Part shown: positions 1 through 10,906 of the stretch, one piece after another
Numbering within the stretch: the stretch's first letter is position 1
Layout of the letters: the number at the start of each line of letters is the position of its first letter
Assembly: GCA_963922205.1 (NCBI GenBank)
Contig: CAWUHX010000013.1
Span: forward strand, 1,116,001-1,180,000
Source of the DNA: Romanomermis culicivorax
Lineage: Eukaryota; Nematoda; Enoplea; Mermithida; Mermithidae
Direction of reading: 5' to 3'
DNA: 64,000 bases
Made by a program: the position numbers and the translations under genes
Notes under the pieces: generated by a model
Database searches by the model: none
The model's input: only the letters and a program-made list of their open reading frames with translations
Told to the model about the DNA's origin: nothing

Positions 1-104
1 TACCTGTAATTTGGGGGGGGGATTGGGGGGACCTACCCAACCCAGTCAACTCTACACCCAAAACCCCCAAAAATTAGGAAAAAGTACCTTTTTGGGTTTT
101 CGCA
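1..104. mobile_element. G-rich MITE, partial copy at the window edge
   Basis: The window opens with TACCTGTAATTT followed by runs of G, then a block of aaaaagtacctttttggg. The same arrangement, with TACCTGTAA at one end and TTACAGGTA at the other, is seen at 36857-37148 and 52987-53225. Only the left part is present here. No coding capacity is seen. Confidence 0.45.
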
Positions 105-411
105 AGTGTAAATTCAGTGTGATTTTTCAGCTGATATGGACGATAATTGTATTGAAAAAATTTCCAAACATGAGCATTTGACAACCAGCCCAGATATTCA
201 TCAAATCAGGTGAGATTTCAGCCTACAGCCTGGCTGACTCTGTGAAGATGAAATGGTAAGTCTAGGGCAGAATGTCACGAAGAATGCTGGAGCTGTGCCT
301 TATTATCATTATGATGAGCAATATTTTTTCTTTGGTAAGTTTCATGAAATTAGCTGTTTTCTCTTCTCGATAGTAATAAAACAATTTTATCATTATACGT
401 CATAATCCATT
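105..411. other. Unassigned AT-rich stretch
   Basis: No ORF, repeat end or RNA gene could be supported here. It precedes the possible transposase relic and may be part of the same decayed element. Confidence 0.3.
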
Positions 412-459
412 GGTAAATATATTTTTTTAATTTCAGGTAAATATATTTTTTTAATTTCA
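412..459 (+). repeat. 24-bp direct duplication with a splice-acceptor-like end
   Basis: The unit starting ggtaaatatattttttt and ending aatttca is present twice in exact tandem (412-435 and 436-459). Each copy ends in a T-rich tract plus AG, so the duplication places two acceptor-like sites in front of the coding-like stretch at 461-590. Confidence 0.6.
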
Positions 460-460
460 G

Positions 461-590
461 GCCTGCAAACGATTGCCCAGAGGTCACTGTTTCGAAAATT
501 TGCATCAAACATTGTGTGTATGGATACCACCCATGGTATTAATTCAAAAAATTTGTTACCTGTCACAGTTTTAGAATTGGATGATAATTA
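461..590 (+). pseudogene. Possible MULE/SWIM-type transposase fragment
   Basis: The + strand frame after the acceptor-like site contains RKFASNIVCMDTTHGIN and then VTVLELDDN before a stop. In MULE-type transposases with SWIM fingers the first catalytic aspartate lies in a similar context (hydrophobic, MDaTHGtN, then a hydrophobic strand). The fragment is short and the rest of the domain is not readable downstream. The family call is an inference from this one motif. Confidence 0.4.
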
Positions 591-1144
591 GTGAAGATTG
601 GTGGTAGCTTGGTTCTTGTGCAACCCCCAAGAAAATGAACAAAGCTCAACAATATTTTTAAGGCCCTTAAGAAAGAGTAAATTTTCATAAAATTGACTTT
701 TTCTTATTCAAATGCTGAAAACTCTCCTCTTGATTATTTCATTGAAGTTCATGGAATTTTGTCTAGATTATGTAGTACACTGCCATAAGGATTCTAAAGA
801 AATTTATCTGCTAGGAGTGCAAATTTTTGATAAAGCTTTCTGGAAAGTTAAATCAGCAAAAGTCAAAAATAATTCAGACATTTTTTACATTGTTAAGTGA
901 GGCACTTTATTTTAATACAGCTTATACAAAAATTGCACCAGTTTTGTACTGAAAAAATAATCAACAGAATTTATTTGGATTTTTCATTTTCATTCATTTT
1001 CCCCATGTTAAGTGTACATATTTTATTTCTAGAAAAATCAGTGATCAGTGCCTGTCAATTTAAATGTAGATCATGTTGAGGTTGCATTGACATAATTTTT
1101 TGGTAGCTAGAAATACTTGAAAGCATATTCACTGTATCCATTCT
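591..1144. other. Unassigned, possibly decayed transposon interior
   Basis: Short ORFs at 712-900 and 897-1079 have low-complexity, AT-driven composition and show no family motif. The position between two coding-like fragments suggests decayed interior of one element. Confidence 0.25.
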
Positions 1145-1462
1145 TTGCAATTGAACCAACAAAATCTATGTTATCCACAATTTGAATTGCCAGAAGAAAG
1201 ATCAACCAATGAATGTGTTGATATTTCATCAGCAGAAACATCAGACAAAATTGTCATGGTTGTGAAAAAATTGACGAAAATTTTAATGAAGGAACGTGTC
1301 TGTCAAAGTTTATCGATTAATGCGAGAGCTGTCGAAGTTGCATTGAGGAGATTGAATGGAGTCAATACAATAATTGCATCTTCCCATCATGAAAGTCCAA
1401 TGTCTCAGCCTCATTATGCTGCTAATAAAGTAAGGAAATTCACTTGTTACTCAAATCAGTAA
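1145..1462 (+). pseudogene. Coding-like ORF, possible C-terminal part of the same transposase
   Basis: This 105-residue ORF has ordinary protein composition (ELPEERSTNECVDISSAETS, KKLTKILMKERVCQSLS) unlike neighbouring shadow ORFs. It lies 0.6 kb after the MULE-like motif on the same strand. Many such transposases end in a hydrophilic, lysine- and serine-rich tail, which fits, but no diagnostic residue is present. It could equally be an exon of an unknown gene. Confidence 0.3.
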
Positions 1463-1930
1463 CTCAATTCTACTAAATTTATTTTTTATAACATTTTGTA
1501 CCTATACAGAGCTGTAGACCACTGTAAAAAGGTTTTTTCAGAACTAGACAAAAAATGGCGCTATCAAAAAATAAAACTGTTGTGCCAACTTTGGCCTATT
1601 TCAGCAAACATATTTTGTTTGATAGTTTTTTGCTTGTAGGAGCATAATACTACACTTTTTCAGAATTTGAAGTCCCAAAAAGAGATTCACGATAGATCAA
1701 AGTGATATCTTTGTCGAAAAATTTAAATATTTTTATCGTTGTTTCTATACTGTAATTGTTTTTGTGCACTATGCGCGTTGTATTTTTGTTGAAAATGGTC
1801 ATTTTATTTTATAATTTGATTATAATTCTATCGAATTCATAAAGCTTGTAAATAGAAGCCTTATTTATACATTAGTTATCTTTTCAGTCACGTTTATGAC
1901 ATTATCATGATTTTGAAAGTAAGTTTGACG
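1463..1930. other. No supported feature
   Basis: AT-rich sequence with no ORF of note on either strand and no repeat end that I could match inside the window. Confidence 0.3.
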
Positions 1931-1983
1931 TTTTGCGCTCTGAGCAACAGTTTACTCCATTGATGGCTTTACGCTGTGATGCT

Positions 1984-2112
1984 TGTCCCCCCCCAACCCC
2001 CGCCCCCAGTTTGGAAAAAATTAAAAAAATTTGCCAAAAAGTGTATGTTTTTTGGTCTTTTTCGGGAAAAATTTCGACTTTTTTCTTCCCCCCCCCCCCA
2101 AAATTTCGAGTG
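1984..2112. mobile_element. G-rich MITE core (C-rich on the + strand)
   Basis: Two C-runs flank a block containing gccaaaaagtgtatg and gaaaaatttcgacttttt. The same block between G- or C-runs appears at 12722-12968, 14000-14105 and 52987-53225. The terminal TACCTGTAA repeats are missing, so this copy is truncated. It interrupts sequence otherwise shared with the hAT element at 15480-17336. Confidence 0.55.
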
Positions 2113-2215
2113 AAAAATTTCACATCGAAAGCTCTTATAGATGATTTTGACGACAGTACTGATTTGTGTCACTTTCCCATTTGGAAGCATTTCATAAAAA
2201 CAGAGTATATATTAT
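2105..2215 (+). repeat. Fragment shared with the interior of the hAT element at 15480-17336
   Basis: The stretch containing gattttgac, cagtactgatttgtgtcac and gaagca-tt-ataaaaacag matches 16450-16560 in the same order with scattered differences. It therefore appears to be a fragment of the same transposon family. Confidence 0.55.
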
Positions 2216-2228
2216 GCTGTCTTCAATC

Positions 2229-2570
2229 AAGATTGATACCATTGGTCCTCCGAAATGACCACTTGAATGACCAGTGGTCAAACGAGTGACAAGTGATCAC
2301 TCAAGTCAACAAAAATATTTTTTGATGGATAATTATCCCATTAATTGGCATTTTGAATGTTATCTAATATTCACTGAAGATTGATAGCCAGAGGTCATCC
2401 GATTGGCCACACCAGTTGGGTGACCAGTGGTCAATCAACTTCGTCAAACCTTTTTTTTGGTGGAGAATCATCCTATAACAAGCCTTTTGAAAGTTATCAA
2501 GCTTAGTAACCAGGGATCATTCGAGTGATCACTCCTTCATCAGGTCACCCGATCACTCCGTCTCATTTGA
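2229..2570. repeat. Degenerate tandem repeat, three units of about 120-150 bp
   Basis: Three starts of the type aagattgata-ccag-ggtc-tccga lie near 2229, 2378 and 2499. Units contain the partly self-complementary motifs gaccagtggtca and gtgatcac. No ORF is carried. Confidence 0.45.
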
Positions 2571-2707
2571 AGTTTATTGGTTTAAGATCGGCCACTGTAT
2601 GTGTGAAAAGTCTCTTGAATTTTTGATGGTCATACGAATAAGTGTATAAACCTAAAAATTAAACTATTTTAGCTCATTTACTGCAGTAACTTCACAGTTC
2701 TAGTTCA

Positions 2708-3340
2708 TTGCAGTCTTTTCTGCTATTTTTTCTTCTGTTTGCTGTCTATATCGTAAAAATGGCTCTGCAGGGTAGAGACCCCAATTGTATTGGCATTGCC
2801 ACCATTTGCATCATCACAGAAGAATCTGTCAACACTTCTGCGATAGCTGATGGTCTTCTGCAGATATGTGTAGCTGGACAGCTGGGTAATCGACCTTTAC
2901 GTGTAGCTGGACAGCTGGGTAATCGACCTTCATGTCCGAAACAGAATTGTGCAGGAGAATTATATCGTACTGTCATCAAATTTGCAGTAAATATTATCTT
3001 ACTTTATGCTATCAAACAACATCATTTTGATTTCATGGTTACTCCATTTTTTCAACGGCAAAAATGTTTCATGCAACGTCAATTTTTTCAGATTAGAAGA
3101 TGGTGGGAACAAAATGACACAATGGATAAAAGAGGTGCCATTTTCCAATCTGACTTATCCAAAATTACAGCTTTTTTATTCCATAAGTCAGAAAAGCATT
3201 ACTTGGTGGGCTGGACCCGTCTGGTTCCACATTCAAAGATGTTCAAATATGGTCAAAGAGATCAATCCTGTGTATGTTTCCAGAAGCTCAATGATGTGCC
3301 GATGATTCCCATGATGCAAAATGAAAATACGATTTGCTAA
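2708..3340 (+). CDS. Unrecognised 210-residue ORF with an internal tandem duplication
   Basis: The longest ORF in the first 20 kb. It begins with a hydrophobic stretch (FLLFFLLFAVYIV), then a cysteine-containing region. An 11-residue unit, VAGQLGNRP-like, is repeated twice because about 31 bases near 2869-2930 are duplicated. The C-terminal half is hydrophilic. I recognise no family. An overlapping 99-residue ORF in another frame (3006-3305) is about equally protein-like, so a frameshifted transposon relic is possible. Confidence 0.3.
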   Translation: MQSFLLFFLLFAVYIVKMALQGRDPNCIGIATICIITEESVNTSAIADGLLQICVAGQLGNRPLRVAGQLGNRPSCPKQNCAGELYRTVIKFAVNIILLYAIKQHHFDFMVTPFFQRQKCFMQRQFFQIRRWWEQNDTMDKRGAIFQSDLSKITAFLFHKSEKHYLVGWTRLVPHSKMFKYGQRDQSCVCFQKLNDVPMIPMMQNENTIC

Positions 3341-3714
3341 ATTTTAGAAGGCTTTTGGCTTTCAAAAGGACATTAATGGGTGAAATGGTTGCATTTTGAA
3401 ATATTTTTTCCATTCTTTTTTCATGTGTTATTATGATTTTTAATTTGTTTGAATATTTTGTAGTGTTTTGTCGTAGTTGTCTACATGCATATGCACATCT
3501 AATCGGCAGATATCATGCCAAATGGCAGAGAAATATCTGCCATCCTCACAACGTCTAATCAGCCGATATGTAGTGGGGATATGCAGATATCAAAATGATT
3601 AATTTCAAGGTTGAAAAACCCATCTCAACGCAGATTAGTATGCATTATGTACACTTGAATTTATCTAGACACTCAAATGTTTATCAGTATATATTAATTT
3701 ACATATGGGCAAAA

Positions 3715-4075
3715 CATAAAAAAACAAACAAACATGTAACATAACAATAACAAAATAAACAACTATATACAATTAAAAATATAACATACATACAACATAC
3801 AAAAACTTAAAATTGAATATGTACAACAACAAATAAACAAATATATACAACAACTAGTAACTAAATTTAACGAATTTAAACGAATTTAAAACAAACAAAA
3901 ATGTACAACAATGCGAGAAAAATTAAAATAATACAAATTACAATATTACACTTGAAAAAGTAGAAATCACATAAAAACTAGACAGAATAATATGGTCACA
4001 CATTTTTGAGCAATAAAAAGTAGGAGTAATAACAAAAAAATTACATAGCAAAATGAAACACATATTGTAATAAAC
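3715..4075. repeat. A-rich AAC/ATAC simple-sequence stretch
   Basis: Repeated aacaa, ataca and aacaaata motifs dominate this stretch. It carries no ORF. Confidence 0.55.
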
Positions 4076-4092
4076 ATTCACTTACAATTTTG

Positions 4093-4808
4093 TCAACATT
4101 TCGCGGGTTGCCTTCTCGCAATTCTGGATTCATATTATCACAGAAATAATATGACAAGGTATCCATGTTGGGTTGTATTAAAATGCTGGAGAAATGGCTC
4201 TGATTGTGGAGTATTACTGAGCCTAGACAGAATCTGTAAAAAAATGTGTAAATGAAACATCAATTTATAGTCAGTTAGGTTAAGAAGGAAACACCTACTT
4301 TTTATTTATTATGGTCCAAGTAATGGGAAGGTCGGATATATCCATGAATTGGGCATTCCTCAAAAAATTGGTAGCAACATGAGAGGTATATGTTGCACCA
4401 ATTCAGGGTGATCTGTAGTCCGTGTACTGCCCCATCTTTGTTCACCCAATCTTTGTTTACATAGTTCATGGCATTTATGAAAATCTCAGCATACAAATTT
4501 ATCCATTTTGTCTTTTATGTGCCTGTAAAGTAGAAAATGTAAAAAAAGTTTTTTCTGTACATTTCTTATTTTTACTTGTTCAGCAAGTCAATTTGGCTTA
4601 TGACTTCTTTACTTGAGCAGTTGCTATTGCTGCAAGTCCATGTTTGGTACAAGTGGACCAGTGGCTTGATTAAATTGATGAAGAATTTGTCCACTCCACG
4701 GAAGGTATCTATTCTTGTTATATTTCCCATTTCCAAGTATCTGTCAGGTCCTAAAGCACGGATGTTATATAGATTCTTTGCCCACAAGAATATTGCTTCT
4801 TCGCCCAT
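4093..4808 (-). CDS. Possible spliced ORF inside the family D element
   Basis: Three minus-strand coding-like blocks lie in order: 4808-4572 (MGEEAIFLWAKNLYNIRALG, then NSNCSSKEV), 4496-4302 (FINAMNYVNKDWVNKDGAVH) and about 4235-4093 (DTLSYYFCDNMNPELREG). Block 1 ends near a GTAAAA donor. Block 3 ends at ATT/GTAAGTG. T-rich acceptors precede blocks 2 and 3, but the reading phases across the junctions do not all agree. Composition is clearly more protein-like than the surroundings. Its position suggests the element's own protein, perhaps a transposase, but I recognise no catalytic motif. Confidence 0.35.
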
Positions 4809-5179
4809 TAGGGCTAATTACAGAGACACCCACAACTGAGAAAGTTCCGGAAGTATCTGAAAAGTGTTAATTAGAAACTGAAATTGGTTCATATATTTAC
4901 GAACAATATTTACTTCCCAAAAAACAGGAATTCATTCAAGATTTGATTGAAAGTTCTACTGAAAGAGTATGGTCAATATTCTTCGGTTGTTGAGGCATCC
5001 TATTCATTTGAAATAAATGACATTTTTATGAACTCTTTTGTTTCAATAGAATCATTAGAGAATGAATAGGATCTTTATTGTTTTGTTTTGTATGTGTTTA
5101 CTGTTTTGTTTTGTTCATATTCATTGTTTTGTTTTGTACATATTTTGTTTTAAATTTTCAATTTAATTAATAGGCTGCA

Positions 5180-7870
5180 TGTTTGGATATAAATACTTTT
5201 ATTCTATGTTATCCTGTAGTATTGATGTTTCAACAGTTTTCTCATGTTTATATACATGTCCCCAAAATGACTCATTAGCATTTGAACACACCAAAGAGGA
5301 ATTTAATATTAATGACTTAACAACTGTTCTATCAGTTTATCTTGTCAATTACAGCAATATTGAATTGCTTTATCTATCCTCATGGTTGTCCAATCCTTTT
5401 GTAGTTTAGGTTAAATTTTTTAATAGATTCCATCCAATCCCGTAGACGTGATGTTTCAACACTTTTCTCATCTTTATATACATGTTGCCAATATGGGCTC
5501 ATTAGGATTTGAACATACAAAACAGGATTATAGATGATTTAACGACTGTTCTATCACTTTGTCGATTATGGTATCATTAATATGATATACCCAACCAGGC
5601 AGTAGTTCATCCAACCTGGCGGTAGTTCAATCCTTTTGCAGTTTTGGTATAATTTTGTAATAGACATGCTTTTATTCTGTGTTAGATGCTTTTATTCTGT
5701 GTTTCAACACTTCTCTCTTTTTTACATACATGTGACAGATATAAAATCAATAGGATTTGAATAGACCAAATGGGAATATAAAATCATTGACTTAACTACT
5801 GTTCTATCAATTTGCCAATTTTGGCAATTGCTGATTATGGTATTCACGATAGTGTTTCATGGTGGTTATTCAATTCTTTTACTGTTTTTCCTAATTTTTT
5901 TATACACAAACATTTACAATGTGTCATACTGTACAAATGACATTTTGGGACTTTGGTCATGTTGTCTTGGAATTAAAAACCAATCAACTGCTCAAGGACT
6001 AACCTGATCATTTATTTAATCCTGTCAAGCAAAAAACTACATTGATTATTGATTAAATAATAGAGCAAATTTATTGGCAAACATTTTAATTGCACTGATC
6101 ATTAAAATTTACAATTCAATAATAGATAATAGTAAACAGTCAAACCAATTCATAATAACTGAGAAAATTGTGAAAATACATCCACCAACTGCTGCGTAAA
6201 CATATATGGTTATTTGCATTAAAACTGGTTCATGATCCACTTACACTAAATGCAATAAAACTAGGTTTTGTTTGCTCAAATAAGAAATATATACAGAGGG
6301 ATACACATCGGTAAAGAAATTTTTTAATACACATTTTAACACACATTTTCTTTCTGTCATCCCGCAGATATAATGTTTCAATGCTTTTCTCTTCTTTATG
6401 TGCACGTCACAATAGACTTCATCATGAATTGAACCAACGAAATAAAAATCCCATAACTAAACAAGAATGCCACGTCAGAGGCTTAACTACTGTTCTATCA
6501 GATGTTCAACATCGTATCGATGTTATCCAGGATTATTGAATTCACGGTTGTTGTTCAATAGTTTCACAGTTAAGGTCAAACTTTTTGATAAACTTGCTTT
6601 TATTTAGTGTTAACCCATACATATGATGTTTCAACACTTTCTCCTGTTTATAAACTGTGAAAAATTAAAATAATTAGGATTTGGACACACCAAACAGGAA
6701 AATAACATCACTGATTTAACAGCTGTTCTATCACCTGCCTATTTTGGAATTTGCCACTTATGATAATATCATCTTGTCAATTATAGAAATATTGAAATAA
6801 TTTATCTGACCTGGTGGTTGTTCAACCCTTTTACATTTATAAGAGTAATAAATTTTAAGTTTTCAGATTTCAATCAACTACATTTTTGAATAAGAAGTGC
6901 GTTTATTCTTTGTCTTTCCATAGATATGATGTTACACACATTTTCTCACCTTTATATACATGTGGCTGAAATGGCCTCATTAGGATTTGAACCAACTAAA
7001 CAGGATTATTGACAATCTAATGACTGTTCTATCAAAAATGATTTTGAATGGTTTACCTAACTATTCCGTTGTTCATAGAAACCTGGAGGTTGTTCAAGCC
7101 TTTTGCAGTTTAACAAACCTCCAAATGCATTTATTGCATTTTAAATGTTTAGGCACAATTTTAGATTTTAATATACATCTGAAAAAAAATTCTGAAAATA
7201 TGAAAAAGTATTTTTGAAAAATTACAAAAATAGAACAGGCTAAACATTGTTTTCAAAGCTTTAGCCACTGTTCTATCATGGTTGCACAGAAAATCAACAT
7301 GTATATATCTTCAACTTTTCTATTGAAACATAAAAGTTAGGGGTTAACAAGCTATTTATACATTGCGATGATAGATGAATTGCTACAATGGCGTACCTGG
7401 CGGTAATTCAATACTTTTGACGATTAATTTACATTTTTCAATAGACACACTTTTATTCTGTGTTAACCCATACATTTGATGTTTCAACACTTCCCTCCTG
7501 TTTATTTACTTGTGAGGGAAAGAGCCTCAGTAGGATTTGAACAAACCAAAGGGGAATATAAAGTCATTGATTTAACGACTGTTCTATCATATATCAATGA
7601 ACACAAACCCAAATCGACCTCACGGTTGTTCATTCCTTTTACAGCTTTGACCAACTTTGCTTTTATACCAGCATTTATTCTATGTTCTCCCATAGACATG
7701 ACGTTTAATTGCTTTACTCATGTTTATATTCTTCGATGGATAAAGGTGCATTAGGACTTGAACAAACCAAACAGGAATTGAACATGTCCCTGCTTTATTC
7801 CATGTTTAAGTCAAGGTCTTAGCAACTGTTCTATCTGTTCTAATTGATCTAAACCTCATGGTTGTACAAT
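5180..7870 (-). repeat. Tandem array of 220-310-bp units with tRNA-like box A/box B
   Basis: The motif ACTGTTCTATC recurs near 5323, 5545, 5798, 6488, 6722, 7023, 7267, 7578 and 7824, usually with taggatttgaac about 50 bases before it and atgtttcaacacttt further upstream. On the minus strand most units contain TAGAACAGTNGTTAA followed by GTTCAAATCC. These resemble the pol III box A and box B of tRNA genes. In four units I counted exactly 44 bases between the two box starts, as in a tRNA. Acceptor and anticodon stems do not form, so these are not functional tRNAs. The region between 5800 and 6480 is more diverged. Confidence 0.6.
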
Positions 7871-8379
7871 CCTTTTACAATTTCTGCATATAATAATTTT
7901 GATATCTGCATATCCACACTACATATCCGCCGATTAGATGTGCATATCCGCCGAAAATGTTGACAACTATGACAAAAAATTGATGACCAAATATCCACAA
8001 TCCGCAAAACATGACCCCCAATTAGACATGCTGATGGCCGATCTTCTCATTTTTTATATCCACCAATTAGACATCAATATCTGCTCAGAAAAGGTGGATT
8101 CCGCCTTTTTCATCCCTGGATTAGGGAGTGGATATGCAGATTCCACATCCACCATCCATATCCACATCTGTCGATTAGACCATATCCCCCATCCGCATCC
8201 ACACACAGATTCCGCCGATTAGTGATACCCCTGAGAACCCCAAAATTTGGCAATTTTGTTATACTTACGACTTCAAAAAAAAAAATTTCTTGCAGCATTA
8301 TGCACTATGGTGCCCGAATTTTTTGCAGTTTCAATATAACCATTGACATTATGGGATTTTTGGGCTTAAGGGTTTTCGA

Positions 8380-9240
8380 CGGAAGTGAATCCAATGAACG
8401 TGTTCTCTTTACACAAAAAAACCATCATTTTCGAGGGGGTTTTCGACCAACACGAATTCAATGGATGTGGTCACTTTACACTAAAAAGCATTAATATAAA
8501 TGAAGGTACTCCCATGACTTTTTGGAGGAAGGGGACTTTGACTATTGGGAATTCGATGGATGCTGTCATTTTATACAAAAAAATTATCTGGGATGTAAAC
8601 AAGCAAATTTTAGTGATAATTTTGAGGGAGGGGTTTTCAACCAGAAGGAATTTAGTGAATGCTCTCAATTTAAACAAAAAATTAAACTGGGTGTAACCAA
8701 GCGTATTTTTGTGATTTTTTGGTGGAAGGCATTTTCGACCAAAGCAAATTCAATGGATGTGGTAACTTTTCACAAAAAATCAACATTAATGTGAATGAAG
8801 GTACTCCCATGACTTTTAGGAGGAAAGGGTTATAGACCATTGAGAATTCAATGGACGTGGTCATTCTACAGAAAACATTATCTGGTGTGTGAACAAACGT
8901 ATTTTCGTGTTAATTTGTGGCAAGGAGTTTTGGACCAGATGAATTCAATGAATGCAGTCACTTTACATATAAAAAATTATCTCGGTTGTGAACAAGTGCA
9001 TTTTTGTGATTTTTTGTGGAAGGGGTTTTCGACCATGGGAAATTTAATGAATGGGATCCCTTTACACTCAAAATTATATTGAGTGTATACAAATGTATTG
9101 CCGCAATTTATGGGAAAGAGGTTTCTGACCATGGGGAATTCAATGGACACAGTCACTTCACACAAAAAAGATTCTGTGTGTAAACCAATGTATTTCTGTG
9201 ATTTTTTGGGTTGACAGGTTCTTGATCATGGGAAATTTTT
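8380..9240. repeat. 98-bp tandem satellite array, copy 1
   Basis: The motif gaattcaatggatgtggtca recurs with spacings of 95-100 bases (near 8455, 8550, 8650, 8747, 8845, 8941, 9040, 9136) after a first short unit. Each unit also has tttacacaaaaaaattatc and a tgtaaacaa-cgtatttttg segment. The small ORFs here are products of the repeat. A second array of the same unit is at 34070-34870. Confidence 0.8.
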
Positions 9241-9530
9241 TTTTTGTTTTTTTATTGTTTCTTTCATGTGAAGATGACCAAATTTAAAACTTAAATGTGC
9301 TTCTACGATGGTTTTCATGCATGGCTGAGGCCCACTAGAAAGAGGTGGACTAGTTTATTAGAAAATGCCCTGATAGGGCAGAAAAAAGAAGAATACACTT
9401 GCTTGGATAGTTGCCAAACCAGAAAAAGAAGTGGACTAAATTTTTGAAAACGTGCGTTTAAGTTGGAAAAATTCACTTCCATTATATTGGATTTGCATTC
9501 TTTCTTGAAAAAAATTTTCCATGTCTGTGA
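9185..9530 (+). repeat. Module following the 98-bp array, shared with 35515-35830
   Basis: The order catgtgaagatgac, aaatttaaaactt, aatgtgcttcta, ggttttcatgcatgg and tatattggatt is the same at 35580-35730. The piece 9360-9450 is also present in reverse orientation at 11125-11205. The array and this module therefore belong to one longer repeat. Confidence 0.65.
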
Positions 9531-10271
9531 AAAAGTATATTCTGCAGCTGCATCAACGCACTTTCCAACCAAACATGTGCATCTCCGAAATTTTGAGGAG
9601 GGTACAGGGGTGGACCATGGCTTTTTTTGCATTTTTCGAGACAAAAGATTCAACAAAAGTTGACCAAAAAAAATTTTTTTCATTACAAATTTTCCAGTTT
9701 CAAAAACCTTGGGGTACCCCTTGTTTTTCCTCACACATGTGTGCTTCTAATTGCGTTGAACTTTTTTGCTATTTTTAGTGTCAATAAAACAGGAATCAAC
9801 TCTGGGAAAGTGACACATGAAACCACTCAGATTTTCTAGAAAAAGCTGCAGCACAAATTCTTCTTAGAACTAAATCGATTGTGCAAGATATATTTAATTC
9901 ACTCATTTCATATAACATATTGTATTTCATTCCATAAGTTCTACTGATTACAAGCTAGAAAGAAATTTATTCTACTCTATTTAACCATTCAACCAAAGAG
10001 CATCATTCATAGCTTTCTAATTTAAACTGAAATTTGCAGAAAGAGCGCCTATTGCGGGTTTGTAGAAGGGAAGCAATTTCATCCATCCCTCTCACTCCAG
10101 TCCGGCTTTCAAAAATGTCGTACTGTTGCCGTGGGAGTGCGAGTAGTGGGGGAGAACCGGGTATAGGATTTGGCACACACCCCTAATATAGGCACGGCTG
10201 AATCAGGAGCATTTTTGTATGCTTTACCCTGTTCTCCAATTTCCAGATCAGTGCCGAATGACTGTAACCAA
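9531..10271. other. No supported feature
   Basis: ORFs between 9463 and 9839 on both strands overlap and derive from low-complexity A/T runs. The 10109-10364 ORFs overlap on opposite strands with no motif. Nothing in this stretch could be assigned. Confidence 0.3.
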
Positions 10272-10646
10272 GGCCCAGTTGCACTAAAGGGGTCTGAGCT
10301 CCAGCTCAAGATAATCTCGAACAAAACAGTGACTCGGTTTGATCTCAAGTTCAGTATAATTTGAATGTCATCAGGATCCTAGCCAGCTCAATGTCGAGAT
10401 TATCCCCAACTCGAGCTATTGGGTTTCACTAACATTTTCACATAATTTTCTTATCTCTAAAGCAAATAAATTTAAAAATTTATGTGATTCCCAAACTCGA
10501 ACTTAAACCTCAGTATTAGTTAATCCTGAAGTGAGTATTGTTTGTGCACTGGAAGAAAATAATTTGGACATTGCAATTAGCTCAAACTCACTATCATCAA
10601 TTTAATAACGATGATGAGCTTATCTTCATGTTGGGTTAGTGCAACC
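10272..10646. mobile_element. MITE with GGCCCAGTTGCACTAA termini
   Basis: The left end reads ggcccagttgcactaaa and the right end ttagtgcaacc, so about 11-12 terminal bases are inverted repeats. Internal stretches (gctcaagataatctcg; gagattatc) are also partly inverted. Both ends are next to ccaa. No coding capacity. Confidence 0.5.
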
Positions 10647-10906
10647 AATCTCAAGTTTCTTTATAGTTCTGGAAATCACTATGCCTGGTGTGAGAGGCAA
10701 GAGTTTTGAATTGGTCGCTAGTTAGAAAGCTATTGGTTTACCATTTCTTTACATATGAAGTCATGTGCATATAATTTTCATATAGAAAAATTTTACTGTA
10801 GTTGATGCCAAGGGGAAGGACAAAATGCATGATGCTGCAGAATGTACTTTTCCACAGACATAGAAATTTTTTTTGAGAAAGAATGAAAATGCAATATAAC
10901 GGGAGT

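Larger units (their letters stand above)
3470..8230. mobile_element. Large DNA element with subterminal inverted repeats (family D)
   Basis: The segment 3470-3600, read on the minus strand, matches 7890-7975: both contain tttgatatctgcatatcc, then ccgattagatgtgcatat, then gacaactacgac-like sequence. The right end carries many CCGATTAG and ATATCCGC motifs and finishes GATTAGTGATACCC at 8230. The same terminus begins the element at 33607 (GGGTATCACTAATC) and ends the one at 45359. The outermost left terminus seems lost. The interior holds a possible minus-strand gene and a long tandem array. Superfamily is unknown and no target duplication could be defined. Confidence 0.55.

Noticed and set aside
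2869..2979. Minus-strand ORF 2746-2979 with repeated RLPSCPAT
   Set aside because: It is the reverse frame of the tandem duplication in the + strand ORF 2708-3340.
5180..7870. Functional tRNA gene cluster
   Set aside because: Box A and box B spacing fits, but acceptor, anticodon and T stems do not pair, so no functional tRNA is called.
5180..7870. CRISPR array
   Set aside because: Repeats are far too long and variable and the context is animal; no repeat-spacer pattern exists anywhere in the window.
8222..9165. Series of 60-100-residue ORFs on both strands
   Set aside because: They are periodic products of the 98-bp satellite unit.
9315..9734. 139-residue minus-strand ORF
   Set aside because: It overlaps open frames on the other strand and lies in a dispersed module that is not conserved as protein at 35515-35830.
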